Source of the DNA: Simkaniaceae bacterium
Lineage (GTDB): Bacteria > Chlamydiota > Chlamydiia > Chlamydiales > JACRBE01
DNA length: 37,058 nt
Direction: 5' to 3'
Assembly: GCA_021734805.1 (NCBI GenBank)
Contig: JAIPIG010000024.1
Location: 1-37,058, forward strand
Shown here: positions 16,294 through 24,979 of the stretch, one piece after another
Layout: the number at the start of each line of letters is the position of its first letter
How positions within the stretch are numbered: position 1 is the first letter of the stretch
The notes under the pieces: model-generated
What the model was told of the DNA's origin: nothing
What the model saw: the letters and a program-made list of their open reading frames with translations, nothing else
Databases searched by the model: none
Made by a program: the position numbers and the translations under genes

Positions 16294-17718
16294 ATGCAAG
16301 TATCTAGTAGTGTAGTTTCTTTAAACTGGAGTCAATGGGAAAATTTTCCGGGGAGTTATTATATTGATGTCGCTATTAAAGCCATTCAAGACTTAGGGAA
16401 AATGTTGCTTTCGTATGTTAAATCATTCATGGCAAAAAAATTAAGCGCTCCCGGTTCATCTGCATCAGATGGTGTTTTGCTAAGTCCGGTGCTAAGTTCT
16501 TCCGGCATTTCCAAGAGCGAGCAAACCGCCATTGACGCATTAAATTTTAATGCCACCGGCCCAATCTCTACGACGGAATCCCCCGCAGCACTTTCTTGTT
16601 CAAGAAGTTGTAGTTCGGAGGGGATTGCTGTGAGAAAATTGAGCATTCGCCGTCCGGTTACTCCGGAAGAGGGAATAGAGCCGGTTATTCCGGGATATAT
16701 TGTAGAGGGAATAGAGCGTATTTTAGAAGATTTAAGCGATTATTTGCAGCGTAGTGCAAAGGGAACCGGGGTTGAAAGTGAAAAAGTATTTCATTTCATG
16801 GTTGAAGGAGAAATTGTTGCTAAAGTGATTCAGAACCTAGGGGATACAAACACAACTCAATCGCTTATTGATCAATTTGAGTGTGCTCAAAAACATCTGA
16901 GAAAAGCTTTAGAAAAATCTGAGGCTATTGAGTTTGGACTTGCTGAAAAAGTGATTCGTTTAGATGTGGTGTCTTTGGAGCTTATTTCCTATACGAGAGG
17001 AACTTCTTTTCGTTTCAATGAAAATAGGGGTGAGCTATCTCATATTCCTGTTGCTATTGATCTTTTAAGTCGACCTATTGAGGGGGTTAGCGTTAATTTG
17101 GGAGGGTGGGTTGATCAATCTGAAAGTATTCGGGGTATGGAAGATTGCTTAACAGCCGGATTTACTCCGCTTTTAATGTTAACTAGAAGAAATAAAAGCT
17201 TTTATCGGATCATTTGCGATGTTTGTGAAGTTCTTGATATTTCTCCTAGGCAGACTCAACTAGCAGATAAGATTATATGGACAGCAGAATGTTTGAAAAC
17301 CAAACATGCAAGATTATCGGCGGGCTATGTAGAACAACGTGAAGAAATTGCCCGGTTAAGAGAGGAAAACAGCTTGTTAAGAGAGGGAAATCAAAAGTTA
17401 TCTCTTGCAAATATGCACATATACGGAGAATTATCGGCGTATTTTAAATCAATCAAAGACCAATTACCCGTGGTTTCGAGTTCATCTCTTATTGAGACGT
17501 CTTCTATGGAGGATGGTGCAGTGGCATCTGATAGCATTCCTTCTTTTAGAGCGACTCACAGGCGTTGGTCAGAGAGTGCTCTTCTAGCTGTGGTTCCGAG
17601 TTCATCTCTTATTGAGGCATCTTCTGAGGAGAATGGTTCTGCTGCATCGGATGCTGCTCCTTCTCTTAGACTGATAACCAGACGACACTCAGAGAGCGAT
17701 CTTCATAATTTGATATGA
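16294..17718 (+). CDS. Unrecognised protein with coiled coil and duplicated Ser/Arg C-terminal motif
   Basis: The frame is open from a GTG at 16276, but the ATG at 16294 (MQVSSSVVSLNWSQ) is preferred because GGAGAGAG lies about 8 bases upstream, giving 474 residues. It has no signal peptide. A Ser-rich region at about 50-110 precedes a helical body. A coiled coil follows (EEIARLREENSLLREGNQKL, about residue 350). The C-terminus holds two copies of a roughly 40-residue repeat, each starting SSSLIE and ending RR(W/H)SES. These basic-serine motifs resemble sites for eukaryotic basophilic kinases, so a host-directed role is possible but unproven. It lies 27 bases after the preceding gene. Family unknown. 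Confidence 0.82.
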   Translation: MQVSSSVVSLNWSQWENFPGSYYIDVAIKAIQDLGKMLLSYVKSFMAKKLSAPGSSASDGVLLSPVLSSSGISKSEQTAIDALNFNATGPISTTESPAALSCSRSCSSEGIAVRKLSIRRPVTPEEGIEPVIPGYIVEGIERILEDLSDYLQRSAKGTGVESEKVFHFMVEGEIVAKVIQNLGDTNTTQSLIDQFECAQKHLRKALEKSEAIEFGLAEKVIRLDVVSLELISYTRGTSFRFNENRGELSHIPVAIDLLSRPIEGVSVNLGGWVDQSESIRGMEDCLTAGFTPLLMLTRRNKSFYRIICDVCEVLDISPRQTQLADKIIWTAECLKTKHARLSAGYVEQREEIARLREENSLLREGNQKLSLANMHIYGELSAYFKSIKDQLPVVSSSSLIETSSMEDGAVASDSIPSFRATHRRWSESALLAVVPSSSLIEASSEENGSAASDAAPSLRLITRRHSESDLHNLI

Positions 17719-17722
17719 TTTC

Positions 17723-17751
17723 TTGACATTATCTTTATCAAAATTTAACAG
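17723..17751 (+). promoter_or_regulatory. Candidate promoter (TTGACA, 17-bp spacer, TAACAG)
   Basis: A perfect TTGACA at 17723-17728 is followed after 17 bases by TAACAG, a weak -10. It starts just after the upstream stop codon and 37 bases before the start at 17788, so the small downstream gene may have its own promoter. Confidence 0.4.
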
Positions 17752-17787
17752 AAAGTCAAAGCGACATGAAGTTCGCTGAGGCTTTAT

Positions 17788-18189
17788 ATGGATTTTTATA
17801 ATTTTTTCGAAACTCAACCCTATGATGATGTCTATAGTTTGGATGTCATCCATTCCATAGCTTGTTTACAATCATCTGTTGAAATAGCTATGAGGCATCC
17901 TTTTGCAACAATTGAGGATTTAGAAAGAATTAAGGATCAGGCCGAAGAGGTTGTTGAAATAGCCATGAGGCTGCAATCCCATTTCCCCGCTTTTTCTTCT
18001 GAATTTGCCGTGACAACCTCTTTGAAGGATAAGGTTGTCGATTTAATTATCATTCCGGTGCAAATGCTGCTCTCGTATGAAAAGTCTGATGAAGAACCCA
18101 AAGAGTTGTGGAGAAAAGTAGAAATGGCTTTTATGGGGCCATTATCTCTCTCGGAAGAGGTGCGCCATCTCGAGAGATTTCTTTATTAA
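17788..18189 (+). CDS. Small unrecognised helical protein
   Basis: A 133-residue acidic, mostly alpha-helical protein without signal peptide or membrane segment. GAGG lies 6 bases upstream of the ATG. The phrase EIAMR appears twice, about 26 residues apart (VEIAMRHPF and VEIAMRLQS). The gene ends one base before the end of the convergent gatB. No family is recognised. It follows two larger unrecognised genes on the same strand and may belong with them, although it has its own candidate promoter. Confidence 0.75.
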   Translation: MDFYNFFETQPYDDVYSLDVIHSIACLQSSVEIAMRHPFATIEDLERIKDQAEEVVEIAMRLQSHFPAFSSEFAVTTSLKDKVVDLIIIPVQMLLSYEKSDEEPKELWRKVEMAFMGPLSLSEEVRHLERFLY

Positions 18190-18190
18190 C

Positions 18191-19657
18191 TCACCGATGA
18201 AGTTTTGCTTGCATCAGGTCTTTGACGATTTCCGGGGAAGCTTTTCCTTTTGTTTGTTTCATCACTTGCCCAATTAAAAAGTTAAAAGCGCGATCTTTTC
18301 CGGCTTTATAATCCTCAATGGATTCCGGATTGGCAGATAAAACGGTATCGATAATTGCTTCGATTTCCTTTGTATCAGTCAAAGGGCGGTAGTTGGGATT
18401 GGCCTTGACAATATCTTCGGGTTGAAGAGAGGGGTTAGCGATCATATCATCAGCGACTTGTTTGGCAATGCGCCCCGTAATCACGCCTTGATCAATGAGA
18501 TTGACGAGCTGAGCGATATGGCGTGCTTGAAGGCCGTATTCCGATAGTGTTTTTCCCGTCTCTTTAATGCGTCCGACGAATTCAACCGTGAGCCAATTAC
18601 ATAAGCCTTTGGCATTTGAAGTGTGCCGGAGGGCTTCTTCATATTCATCGCACAGTTTTTTGTCATTGATCAATAGGGATGCGGAATACTCTCCTATTTC
18701 GAGCTCTTCGACATAGCGGCGGAAGCGCTCATGTGGGAGTTCGGGTATATTGCTTTTAATTTCATCGATATACTCTTGAGTTAGAACAAGAGGGGGGAGA
18801 TCGGGTTCAGGAAAATAGCGATAGTCTTCTGCCGTCTCTTTTGTTCTCATCACAACCGTTTTTTTTGTCTCAAGGTCAAAACGGCAAGTCGACGGTTGAA
18901 TGAGTGTATTCGGATCGGCGGTGGGATTTTCAGAGTAGATTTGAATTTGTCTTGCGATTTCTGAGTCAATAGCGAGCTGCATATTAAAGAACGAGTTCAT
19001 GTTTTTGATCTCGACCTTATTGCGGTAGTTTTTTTCTCCTTTGGGGCGCACGCTGACGTTGACATCGATGCGAAGAGACCCCTCTTCCATATTACAATCT
19101 GAGGCGTCGATGTATTGCATGATTGAGCGCAAGGCTTGTGCGTAAGCGCTCGCCTCTTTGGCAGAGCGGATACAGGGTGTTGAGACGATTTCGATGAGGG
19201 GCGCTCCGGCTCGGTTGTAGTCAATTCCGGTGAAGTGGCTAAAGTGTTTAAGCATTCCCGTATCATCTTCTAAATGAGCATGATGGATTTCAAAGCGTTT
19301 TGATTTGCCTTCCACATCCGCCTCGACATATCCCCCTCTCATAATGGGGTGCTCAAACTGAGTAATCTGAAAATTACGAGGGCTGTCCGGATAAAAGTAA
19401 GATTTACGATCGAAGTAGGATTTGAGTTCGATATCCGCATTAACGGCGATGGCAAACATGACCGCTTTTTTGACAGCTTGTCGGTTGACGACGGGAAGAG
19501 CGCCCGGTTGACCCGTATCTGCAATACTAATATTCGTATTCGGTTCATTTCCATAGCGATTAGGAGCTCTTGAGAACATTTTTGTATGTGTGTTGAGCTG
19601 GACATGGATTTCAAGGCCAATAATCGGTTCCCAGTCTTCATAATTGATATCCATCAA
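18191..19657 (-). CDS. gatB: Asp-tRNA(Asn)/Glu-tRNA(Gln) amidotransferase subunit B
   Basis: The 488-residue product has the family length. It begins with the GatB signature (EDWEPIIGLEIHVQLNTHTKMFS) and contains YFYPDSPRNFQITQFEHPI and DRKSYFYPD, part of the tRNA-binding cradle and kinase-like catalytic site that activates the mischarged tRNA for amidation. The C-terminal helical YqeY-like tail (from about 330) is intact. GatB receives ammonia from GatA. Its start overlaps the gatA stop by 4 bases, and the order gatC-gatA-gatB is the usual operon. This pathway replaces or supplements AsnRS/GlnRS, as in other Chlamydiota. Confidence 0.97.
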   Translation of the reverse strand: MMDINYEDWEPIIGLEIHVQLNTHTKMFSRAPNRYGNEPNTNISIADTGQPGALPVVNRQAVKKAVMFAIAVNADIELKSYFDRKSYFYPDSPRNFQITQFEHPIMRGGYVEADVEGKSKRFEIHHAHLEDDTGMLKHFSHFTGIDYNRAGAPLIEIVSTPCIRSAKEASAYAQALRSIMQYIDASDCNMEEGSLRIDVNVSVRPKGEKNYRNKVEIKNMNSFFNMQLAIDSEIARQIQIYSENPTADPNTLIQPSTCRFDLETKKTVVMRTKETAEDYRYFPEPDLPPLVLTQEYIDEIKSNIPELPHERFRRYVEELEIGEYSASLLINDKKLCDEYEEALRHTSNAKGLCNWLTVEFVGRIKETGKTLSEYGLQARHIAQLVNLIDQGVITGRIAKQVADDMIANPSLQPEDIVKANPNYRPLTDTKEIEAIIDTVLSANPESIEDYKAGKDRAFNFLIGQVMKQTKGKASPEIVKDLMQAKLHR

Positions 19658-21123
19658 GAAATCTCCTCTTTATCAAATGCGGGGGCAATATCAGGTGAAA
19701 AATGAGCCGCTTTTTCAAAGTGATGTGCAAACCGAAGCACGCGTGCATCCTCTTTGTAGGGGCCGATTAATTGTAGCGAAAGGGGGCGTTGATCCGTTGT
19801 AAATCCACTCGGAACGCTGATTGCGGGTAGGCCGGCTAAATTTGCCGGGATCGTATAAATATCTTGTAGATATAAACTCAAAGAATCTTGTAGTGCGCCT
19901 TTGTCAAAAGCAGCATGGGAAACTGTTGGCATAGCAATCATATCGCACTTTTCGAAGGCATTCTTAAAGGCTTTAATGATTAATGTGCGAACTTGCTGAG
20001 CTTTATTATAATAGGCATCTTTTTGTCCGGAAGAGAGGACATATGTCCCAAGCAGGATGCGTTGTTTGACTTCAGCTCCAAATCCCATTTCACGCGATTT
20101 ATTATAGAGCGATTCAATGCTGTCGATATTTTTTGCCCTTTTTGAAAAGAGAACCCCGTCATAGCGCGCTAAATTAGTCGATGCTTCGGCAGGAGCGATA
20201 ATATAGTAGACCGGGACGCAATATTTAAGGATGTCGAGATTAATATCGATGACAGTTAATCCTAAGCTTTTTAGAAGCGCAATGTTATTTTCGAAGTGTT
20301 TTCTTGGCTCATCCGCCATTAAATCAATCAAAGAGTGCGGGATGCCGATGGTTTTCCCTTGAATGCTGAGATCGAGCTCATCGAGATAGTTTTCTTGAGG
20401 CGCATCGAAACTCGTCGAGTCATATCGACAATGACGGCCAATAACTTCCATGGCCAGTGCAACATCTTTGACCGATTTGCCAAATGGGCCGACTTGATCA
20501 AGAGAAGATCCAAAAGCAACGAGGCCATAACGAGACACGCGGCCGTAAGAAGGTTTAAACCCCACAATTCCCGTAAATGAAGCGGGAAGTCGAATAGATC
20601 CCCCCGTATCGCTGCCTAGAGATAATTTTGCAAAACACGCCGAGACACTTGCCGCTGACCCCCCGGATGATCCTCCCGGAGAGATATTAGAATTCCAAGG
20701 GTTGTTCACGGGGTAAAAAGCCGAATATTCGTTTGTTGAACCCATTGCAAATTCATCGAGATTGGTTTTGGCAAGAATCAAACCATCCTCTTCTTCAATT
20801 AAACGGGTGACGGTTGCATCAAATGGAGCTTCATAGTTCTCAAGGATTTTAGAGGCGCATGTTGTTTTGACCCCCTGAATGTGCATATTATCTTTTATGG
20901 TGATGGGAATGCCGGCCAGTTTGCCAAGAGACTTGTTTTGAGCTCTTTTCCTGTCGAGTTCATCGGCTTTAGATAAAACGCGCTCTTCTAAAACAGTGAG
21001 GCAGGAGCCGATTTTTGCATCACCGGACCGAATCCGTTTTAAAAAGTATTCAGCGATGTGTCTTGCAGTTGTTTTTCCACTTTTAAAGTCTTCGGATAAT
21101 TCAATGGCAGTTTTGCGATACAT
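19654..21123 (-). CDS. gatA: Asp-tRNA(Asn)/Glu-tRNA(Gln) amidotransferase subunit A
   Basis: A 489-residue amidase-signature enzyme that hydrolyses glutamine and channels ammonia to GatB. The Ser-cisSer-Lys triad is visible: K77 (ITIKDNM), S152 (SPGGSSGGSAA) and S176 (GSDTGGSIRLPA), each two residues short of the S. aureus GatA numbering. The rest of the amidase-signature fold is full length. The gene lies 21 bases after gatC and overlaps gatB by 4 bases, consistent with one co-translated operon. Confidence 0.97.
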   Translation of the reverse strand: MYRKTAIELSEDFKSGKTTARHIAEYFLKRIRSGDAKIGSCLTVLEERVLSKADELDRKRAQNKSLGKLAGIPITIKDNMHIQGVKTTCASKILENYEAPFDATVTRLIEEEDGLILAKTNLDEFAMGSTNEYSAFYPVNNPWNSNISPGGSSGGSAASVSACFAKLSLGSDTGGSIRLPASFTGIVGFKPSYGRVSRYGLVAFGSSLDQVGPFGKSVKDVALAMEVIGRHCRYDSTSFDAPQENYLDELDLSIQGKTIGIPHSLIDLMADEPRKHFENNIALLKSLGLTVIDINLDILKYCVPVYYIIAPAEASTNLARYDGVLFSKRAKNIDSIESLYNKSREMGFGAEVKQRILLGTYVLSSGQKDAYYNKAQQVRTLIIKAFKNAFEKCDMIAMPTVSHAAFDKGALQDSLSLYLQDIYTIPANLAGLPAISVPSGFTTDQRPLSLQLIGPYKEDARVLRFAHHFEKAAHFSPDIAPAFDKEEIS

Positions 21124-21144
21124 AGTCTTTGTTTATCCATTTGC

Positions 21145-21438
21145 TTAAGCATTAATAATAGGGGGAACCTTAACCATGCCTCCGATGGCATCGGGGGCAT
21201 TTTTCATGAGACGTTGATGGGGCATAATATCCCGTTCTTCATCATCACCTAAAGAAAGTGTTTGGATTTCATTGACATGGATGCAAGTTGTAACGCCTTT
21301 AGTGTCAATTTCTTCCAGCTGATCTACATGAGATAAAATAGATTCTAAGCTAATGAGGAGGCGGTTGAGCTCATCTTCAGTGCACTCAATCTTGCATAGC
21401 CGCGTCAAGCGAGAGAGAAAGTCTTTATCAAAATGCAT
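21145..21438 (-). CDS. gatC: Asp-tRNA(Asn)/Glu-tRNA(Gln) amidotransferase subunit C
   Basis: The 97-residue product matches GatC, the belt-like subunit that wraps GatA and GatB together. The N-terminal helices (FDKDFLSRLTRLCKIECTEDELNRLLISLESILSHVDQL, split over two helices) and the following turn before TCIHVNEIQTL are family-like. AAGGA lies about 10 bases upstream of the ATG. It is the first gene of gatCAB. Confidence 0.92.
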   Translation of the reverse strand: MHFDKDFLSRLTRLCKIECTEDELNRLLISLESILSHVDQLEEIDTKGVTTCIHVNEIQTLSLGDDEERDIMPHQRLMKNAPDAIGGMVKVPPIINA

Positions 21439-21594
21439 AGGGTGGTTTTCCTTCTAAAAACGCTTTCTAAGAGAGTGCATTTTAACGCTAAATATAAGCA
21501 AAGTCAAGATCGTTTGGGAAAATAAAAAAAATAGTGACAAATGTGTGGTATTCCGATTAATGTGAGGTTAAGGAAGAATAATGGAGGAAATGTC

Positions 21595-21813
21595 ATGAGG
21601 GCCATTAATGTCATCGCGCTTACATTAGTCATTATAGGCGCACTTAATTGGGGTTTATGGGGCTTTTTTGAATTTGATTTTGTCGCATGGTTATTTGGAG
21701 GCAATACAAAGGCCATTAGTCGCATTGTCTATTGTCTTGTCGGTTTATCAGGGCTCTGGAGTCTTGGTTGCTACTCAAAAGTGAGTGGCTGTTCATCATG
21801 CAAACGTAAATAG
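21595..21813 (+). CDS. DUF378-family small membrane protein
   Basis: A 72-residue protein starting MRAINVIALTLVIIGALNWG, the typical DUF378 (YuzA-like) N-terminus with its conserved GxLNWG. Two transmembrane segments are predicted (about 5-25 and 35-57), and the tail is Cys-rich (CYSKVSGCSSCKRK). The ATG at 21595 is chosen over an upstream in-frame ATG at 21541 because GGAGG lies 7 bases before it and the protein then matches family length. Function of the family is unknown. A long hairpin follows directly. Confidence 0.88.
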   Translation: MRAINVIALTLVIIGALNWGLWGFFEFDFVAWLFGGNTKAISRIVYCLVGLSGLWSLGCYSKVSGCSSCKRK

Positions 21814-21820
21814 TTTCTTT

Positions 21821-21884
21821 GCTGTCATCTTCAAAAGAGATACGCGCACCCGCGTTTACCGCATCTCTTTGTGAAGATGGCAGC
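21821..21884 (+). terminator. Long hairpin after the DUF378 gene
   Basis: GCTGTCATCTTCA (21821) pairs with TGAAGATGGCAGC (ending 21884) apart from one G-T wobble, and AAAGAGAT pairs with ATCTCTTT inside it, with CGCG/CGCG at the tip. The stem is very stable but only a short CCTTTT follows, so termination is likely but not textbook. Confidence 0.55.
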
Positions 21885-21940
21885 CCTTTTACTCATCTCT
21901 TATTATTGCTTGAGTTTTTTTTTAATTGAGCTCATAAAGA

Positions 21941-23407
21941 ATGACTATGCACTCATATAGTCATCGCATTATTTGTCCTTTTCCTCAAAAGGAGGTCTTT
22001 CGTTGGCATTTAACCGAAGGAGCCTTTGAAAGATCCTTCCTGCCAAGTGAAGAAGTTGAGGTTAAGTCAAAATTAGCCCGCATTTCTCATAAATTCGATT
22101 TGAGACACCCCTCTCTTCAACAGCATCTTTTGAGCGCTTCTTTCCGGGCAGATGGGAAGGGCGAGCCGGATCGGCTTTCAGAGCAGAAAAGTTCCGTTTT
22201 TTATCTAAAGGGGTGGTTTTTTAAGCACCGCTGGGAAGTGGTGATTGAAAAAGAAATAGACTCTTCTACGCTTAAAGTTATTCAGAAAAAAGGGCCATTT
22301 GCCCATTTTCAATTAAAAATCGAGGTGAGGAGGGGAGGGGGCGATTCGTGTGAACTCATCGAAGAGGCAGAGTTTCAAATGCGCTTTCATTGGTTTTTAA
22401 AGCGGATGAGAGGCGCGCGCGTAAAAAAAAGACTGAAGCGCTTTTTTGAGTATAAACAGGATGTTCTTCAAAGTGATCTAACGCAATTTTCCAAGTATCC
22501 GTGTCATCATCCCTTAAAGGTATTGATTGCCGGTGCAAGCGGATTTGTCGGACGGCATTTGTCTGCTTTTTTAAATAGTGCCGGACATGAAGTGATGCAT
22601 CTTGTAAGGCGAGCTCCTATTGCGGACAATGAGGTGTTTTGGGATCCGAAAACAAACGAGTGCAATTTGTCATTACTGGAAGGGATAGATGCCGTTATTA
22701 ATTTATCCGGGTCGGGGATAGCGGATCACCGTTGGAGCTCTGAAGTTAAGGATCGCATTTTTTCTTCCCGCATCACAGCGACGGAAAGTCTGGTTATGTT
22801 AATCGCTCAGTTGCATCAAAAGCCGTCTGTTTTTCTATCTGCTTCTGCAGTTGGATTTTATGGCGATCATGCCGATGAATTTGTCGATGAGAGCTCCTAT
22901 AGAAAGGGAAGACTATTTCTTTCACAGGTGAGTGAAGAGTGGGAGCGGGCTGTGCATAAACTCGATATTCATCCTATTAGGATCGTCAATTTGCGGTTTG
23001 CAATGATTTTAAGTTCGGGGCAGGGCGCCTTAAGAAAAATGCTCCCGGTTTTTCGATTTGGACTCGGCTCGATTTTAGGGTCGGGTAAACAATATATGAG
23101 TTGGGTAACCATTGATGATGCCGTTGCCGCAATTTATCATTGTCTTATGAATGATTCAATGAAAGGCCCTGTTAATATTGCCGCTCCGGAGCCGGTGACA
23201 AATGAAGTTTTTTCTTATCAACTAGCTCAGATGCTACATCGATCACTTGGACCACGTATCCCGGCCCATCTTGTTGCGTGGCTTTTTGGTCAGATGGGAG
23301 AAGAGCTGTTCTTAACTTCAACACGGGCCGTTTCTAAAAAACTTGATCATACCGGGTTTGTTTTCCGCTATCCTACACTGAATCAAGCCTTCCGTCATCT
23401 TTTGTAG
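21941..23407 (+). CDS. TIGR01777-type NAD(P)-dependent epimerase with N-terminal SRPBCC-like domain
   Basis: A 488-residue two-domain protein. Residues about 1-165 look like a START/SRPBCC ligand-binding domain (HSYSHRIICPFPQKEVFRWH, RISHKFDLRHP). Residues about 190-488 form an atypical short-chain dehydrogenase of the YfcH/TIGR01777 family: a glycine-rich NAD(P) site (VLIAGASGFVGRHL, about 193-207), then INLSGSGIADHRWS, then FLSASAVGFYGDH, LRFAMILSSGQGALRKMLP and a C-terminal DUF1731-like end. The same fusion occurs in other bacteria. The substrate is unknown. The chosen ATG has only a weak ribosome site (AAAG); a second ATG two codons later is possible. Confidence 0.85.
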   Translation: MTMHSYSHRIICPFPQKEVFRWHLTEGAFERSFLPSEEVEVKSKLARISHKFDLRHPSLQQHLLSASFRADGKGEPDRLSEQKSSVFYLKGWFFKHRWEVVIEKEIDSSTLKVIQKKGPFAHFQLKIEVRRGGGDSCELIEEAEFQMRFHWFLKRMRGARVKKRLKRFFEYKQDVLQSDLTQFSKYPCHHPLKVLIAGASGFVGRHLSAFLNSAGHEVMHLVRRAPIADNEVFWDPKTNECNLSLLEGIDAVINLSGSGIADHRWSSEVKDRIFSSRITATESLVMLIAQLHQKPSVFLSASAVGFYGDHADEFVDESSYRKGRLFLSQVSEEWERAVHKLDIHPIRIVNLRFAMILSSGQGALRKMLPVFRFGLGSILGSGKQYMSWVTIDDAVAAIYHCLMNDSMKGPVNIAAPEPVTNEVFSYQLAQMLHRSLGPRIPAHLVAWLFGQMGEELFLTSTRAVSKKLDHTGFVFRYPTLNQAFRHLL

Positions 23408-23421
23408 GAGACGCTTCGGTA

Positions 23422-23451
23422 TAATTGCACCTGCTATCTATAGTGCAATTA
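23422..23451. terminator. Perfect inverted repeat after the epimerase gene
   Basis: TAATTGCAC and GTGCAATTA are perfect complements separated by 12 bases, 15 bases after the stop codon. There is no T-run, so it may be a weak terminator or a protein-binding palindrome. Confidence 0.4.
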
Positions 23452-23521
23452 GAGTATATGAATTAAAAAAATAAATCGTGCGGCTTAATATTTTTGTGTG
23501 TTAAAATTAGCATTTTTTTTA

Positions 23522-23625
23522 AACTTGAATTTGTAACTTTTTAAGTTTGAGAGCCTCGAGATATTTGTTTTCGAGAGCAAAGACCGGTGCAGGCAGGTCC
23601 ACACAAAAAGTTGCAAAATCAAGTT
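23522..23625 (+). repeat. Terminal-inverted-repeat element, copy 3
   Basis: A 104-base element. Arms 23522-23542 (AACTTGAATTTGTAACTTTTT) and 23605-23625 are complementary with two mismatches. The core GCCTCGAGATATTTGTTTTCG is identical to copy 1, followed by GAGAGCAAA, also present in copy 1 after its extra hairpin. This copy shows the element without the insertion. It lies 25 bases before brnQ. Confidence 0.8.
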
Positions 23626-23650
23626 AAATGCAGAATGAGGAGAATAAAGC

Positions 23651-24805
23651 ATGACTGCTCTTAAAAGTCGCTGGGTATCAAATGGCCTTGCGATGTTTTC
23701 AATGTTTTTCGGAGCGGGTAATGTCATTTTTCCTCTCATTATCGGGTTTACTGCAAGGGGGTCTGTTGGTTTCGCCCTTATTGGACTGTTTATTACGGCT
23801 GTTTTAGTCCCGTTTTCAGGTTTGATTGCAACGACTCTGTTTGATGGCAACTATATCACTTTTTTTAACCGTTTGGGGAAAGTGCCCGGGGCTTTTGCCA
23901 CGATTCTTGTTCTAGCTCTGATTGGTCCTTTTGGGGGTATTCCCCGGTGCATTGCGCTGACTTACTCGACATTGCATGTCTACTTTACAACCCTTCATTT
24001 GATTTGGTTTAGTGTTATTGCTGCAGTCGTCATATTTTTCTTTTGTCTAAAGAAGAATCGAATCCTAGACATCTTAGGATATGTTTTAACCCCTATTTTA
24101 ATTGTTTTTCTTCTAGTTATTGTGGTTAAAGGGTTTCTGCAGGGGTCTTGGGATCAAAAAGTGACAATGACGGCTTTGCCCTCGTTCTTTTATGGACTGA
24201 AGGAGGGGTATTTTACAATGGATCTGCTCGCTTCTTTCTTTTTTGCTTCTATTGTGTGCGAAAGGTTGAAAGAATCAAAGGAAGAGCATATTTCCCATAA
24301 AGGCCTTGTTTTTCATCTCCTCAAAGCATCCAGTATAGGAGGGGTTCTTTTAGGGGTGATTTATATTTGTTTTGCTATTGTTGCATCACTCTATAGTAGT
24401 GAGCTTCAGGGGGTTGAGTCCGATCATCTTTTGGGGGCTATAGGCAAGCATGTTTTGGGGCCCTATGCGGGTTTTGTGGTTTGTTTAGCTGTGGCCCTTT
24501 CCTGTTTGACAACCGCAATTGCTCTATCGGTTGTCAGTGCAGAGTTTCTTCAGCGTTATATCTTTAAGAACAAAGTTAAATACCTCTGGAATCTTATCAT
24601 TGTCATCGCGCTATCAGCGCTTGTTTCCATGTTGGAATTTTCAGGAATTGTTAAGGCTTTAGCCCCTTTATTGACAATAGCCTATCCTTCATTCCTTCTT
24701 TTGTCGGTATTGAATATTTTATATAAACTCTTTCATTTTAAACCGGTTAAAACACCTGTTTTTATTCTTCTGTTGTTTATGATTATAAAATCCCTTTTTA
24801 ATTAA
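23651..24805 (+). CDS. brnQ: BrnQ-type branched-chain amino acid transporter
   Basis: A 384-residue polytopic membrane protein of the LIVCS family. The N-terminal signature GLAMFSMFFGAGNVIFPLIIG is diagnostic, and hydrophobic segments span the protein to the C-terminus. It is somewhat shorter than the roughly 430-440 residues of enterobacterial BrnQ. The family imports leucine, isoleucine and valine with sodium or protons, useful to an intracellular bacterium that depends on host amino acids. ATGAGGAG lies about 8 bases before the ATG. The leader contains repeat element copy 3. Confidence 0.9.
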   Translation: MTALKSRWVSNGLAMFSMFFGAGNVIFPLIIGFTARGSVGFALIGLFITAVLVPFSGLIATTLFDGNYITFFNRLGKVPGAFATILVLALIGPFGGIPRCIALTYSTLHVYFTTLHLIWFSVIAAVVIFFFCLKKNRILDILGYVLTPILIVFLLVIVVKGFLQGSWDQKVTMTALPSFFYGLKEGYFTMDLLASFFFASIVCERLKESKEEHISHKGLVFHLLKASSIGGVLLGVIYICFAIVASLYSSELQGVESDHLLGAIGKHVLGPYAGFVVCLAVALSCLTTAIALSVVSAEFLQRYIFKNKVKYLWNLIIVIALSALVSMLEFSGIVKALAPLLTIAYPSFLLLSVLNILYKLFHFKPVKTPVFILLLFMIIKSLFN

Positions 24806-24903
24806 ATTTATTTATTAATTTTTAATTAAAAAGCATTCTTTTGATTGTAATATTAATTTTTAAATAATAAATTGCAATTATAGGCAAAGGTAGGAAATTT
24901 GCC

Positions 24904-24941
24904 CATTTATCCGCAGAATCGGGAGGACTCCTGATAAATCA
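24904..24941 (+). other. AT-flanked hairpin in the leader of the Yip1-family gene
   Basis: ATTTATCCGCAG pairs imperfectly with CTGATAAAT around GGGAGGACTCC. It lies 40 bases before the start at 24980 in an otherwise AT-rich gap (24806-24979). It could be a terminator remnant or leader structure; I recognise no riboswitch class. Confidence 0.3.
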
Positions 24942-24979
24942 TAGCGGTTATATGGGTCAAATTCTAGGGGGGATTAGGG

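Noticed and set aside
21541-21594. The upstream ATG at 21541 as the start of the DUF378 protein.
   Set aside because: The 18 extra residues are not family-like, while the ATG at 21595 has a good GGAGG site.
24806-24979. A tRNA or riboswitch in the AT-rich gap before the Yip1-family gene.
   Set aside because: No cloverleaf or known riboswitch core was found; only a small imperfect hairpin is present.
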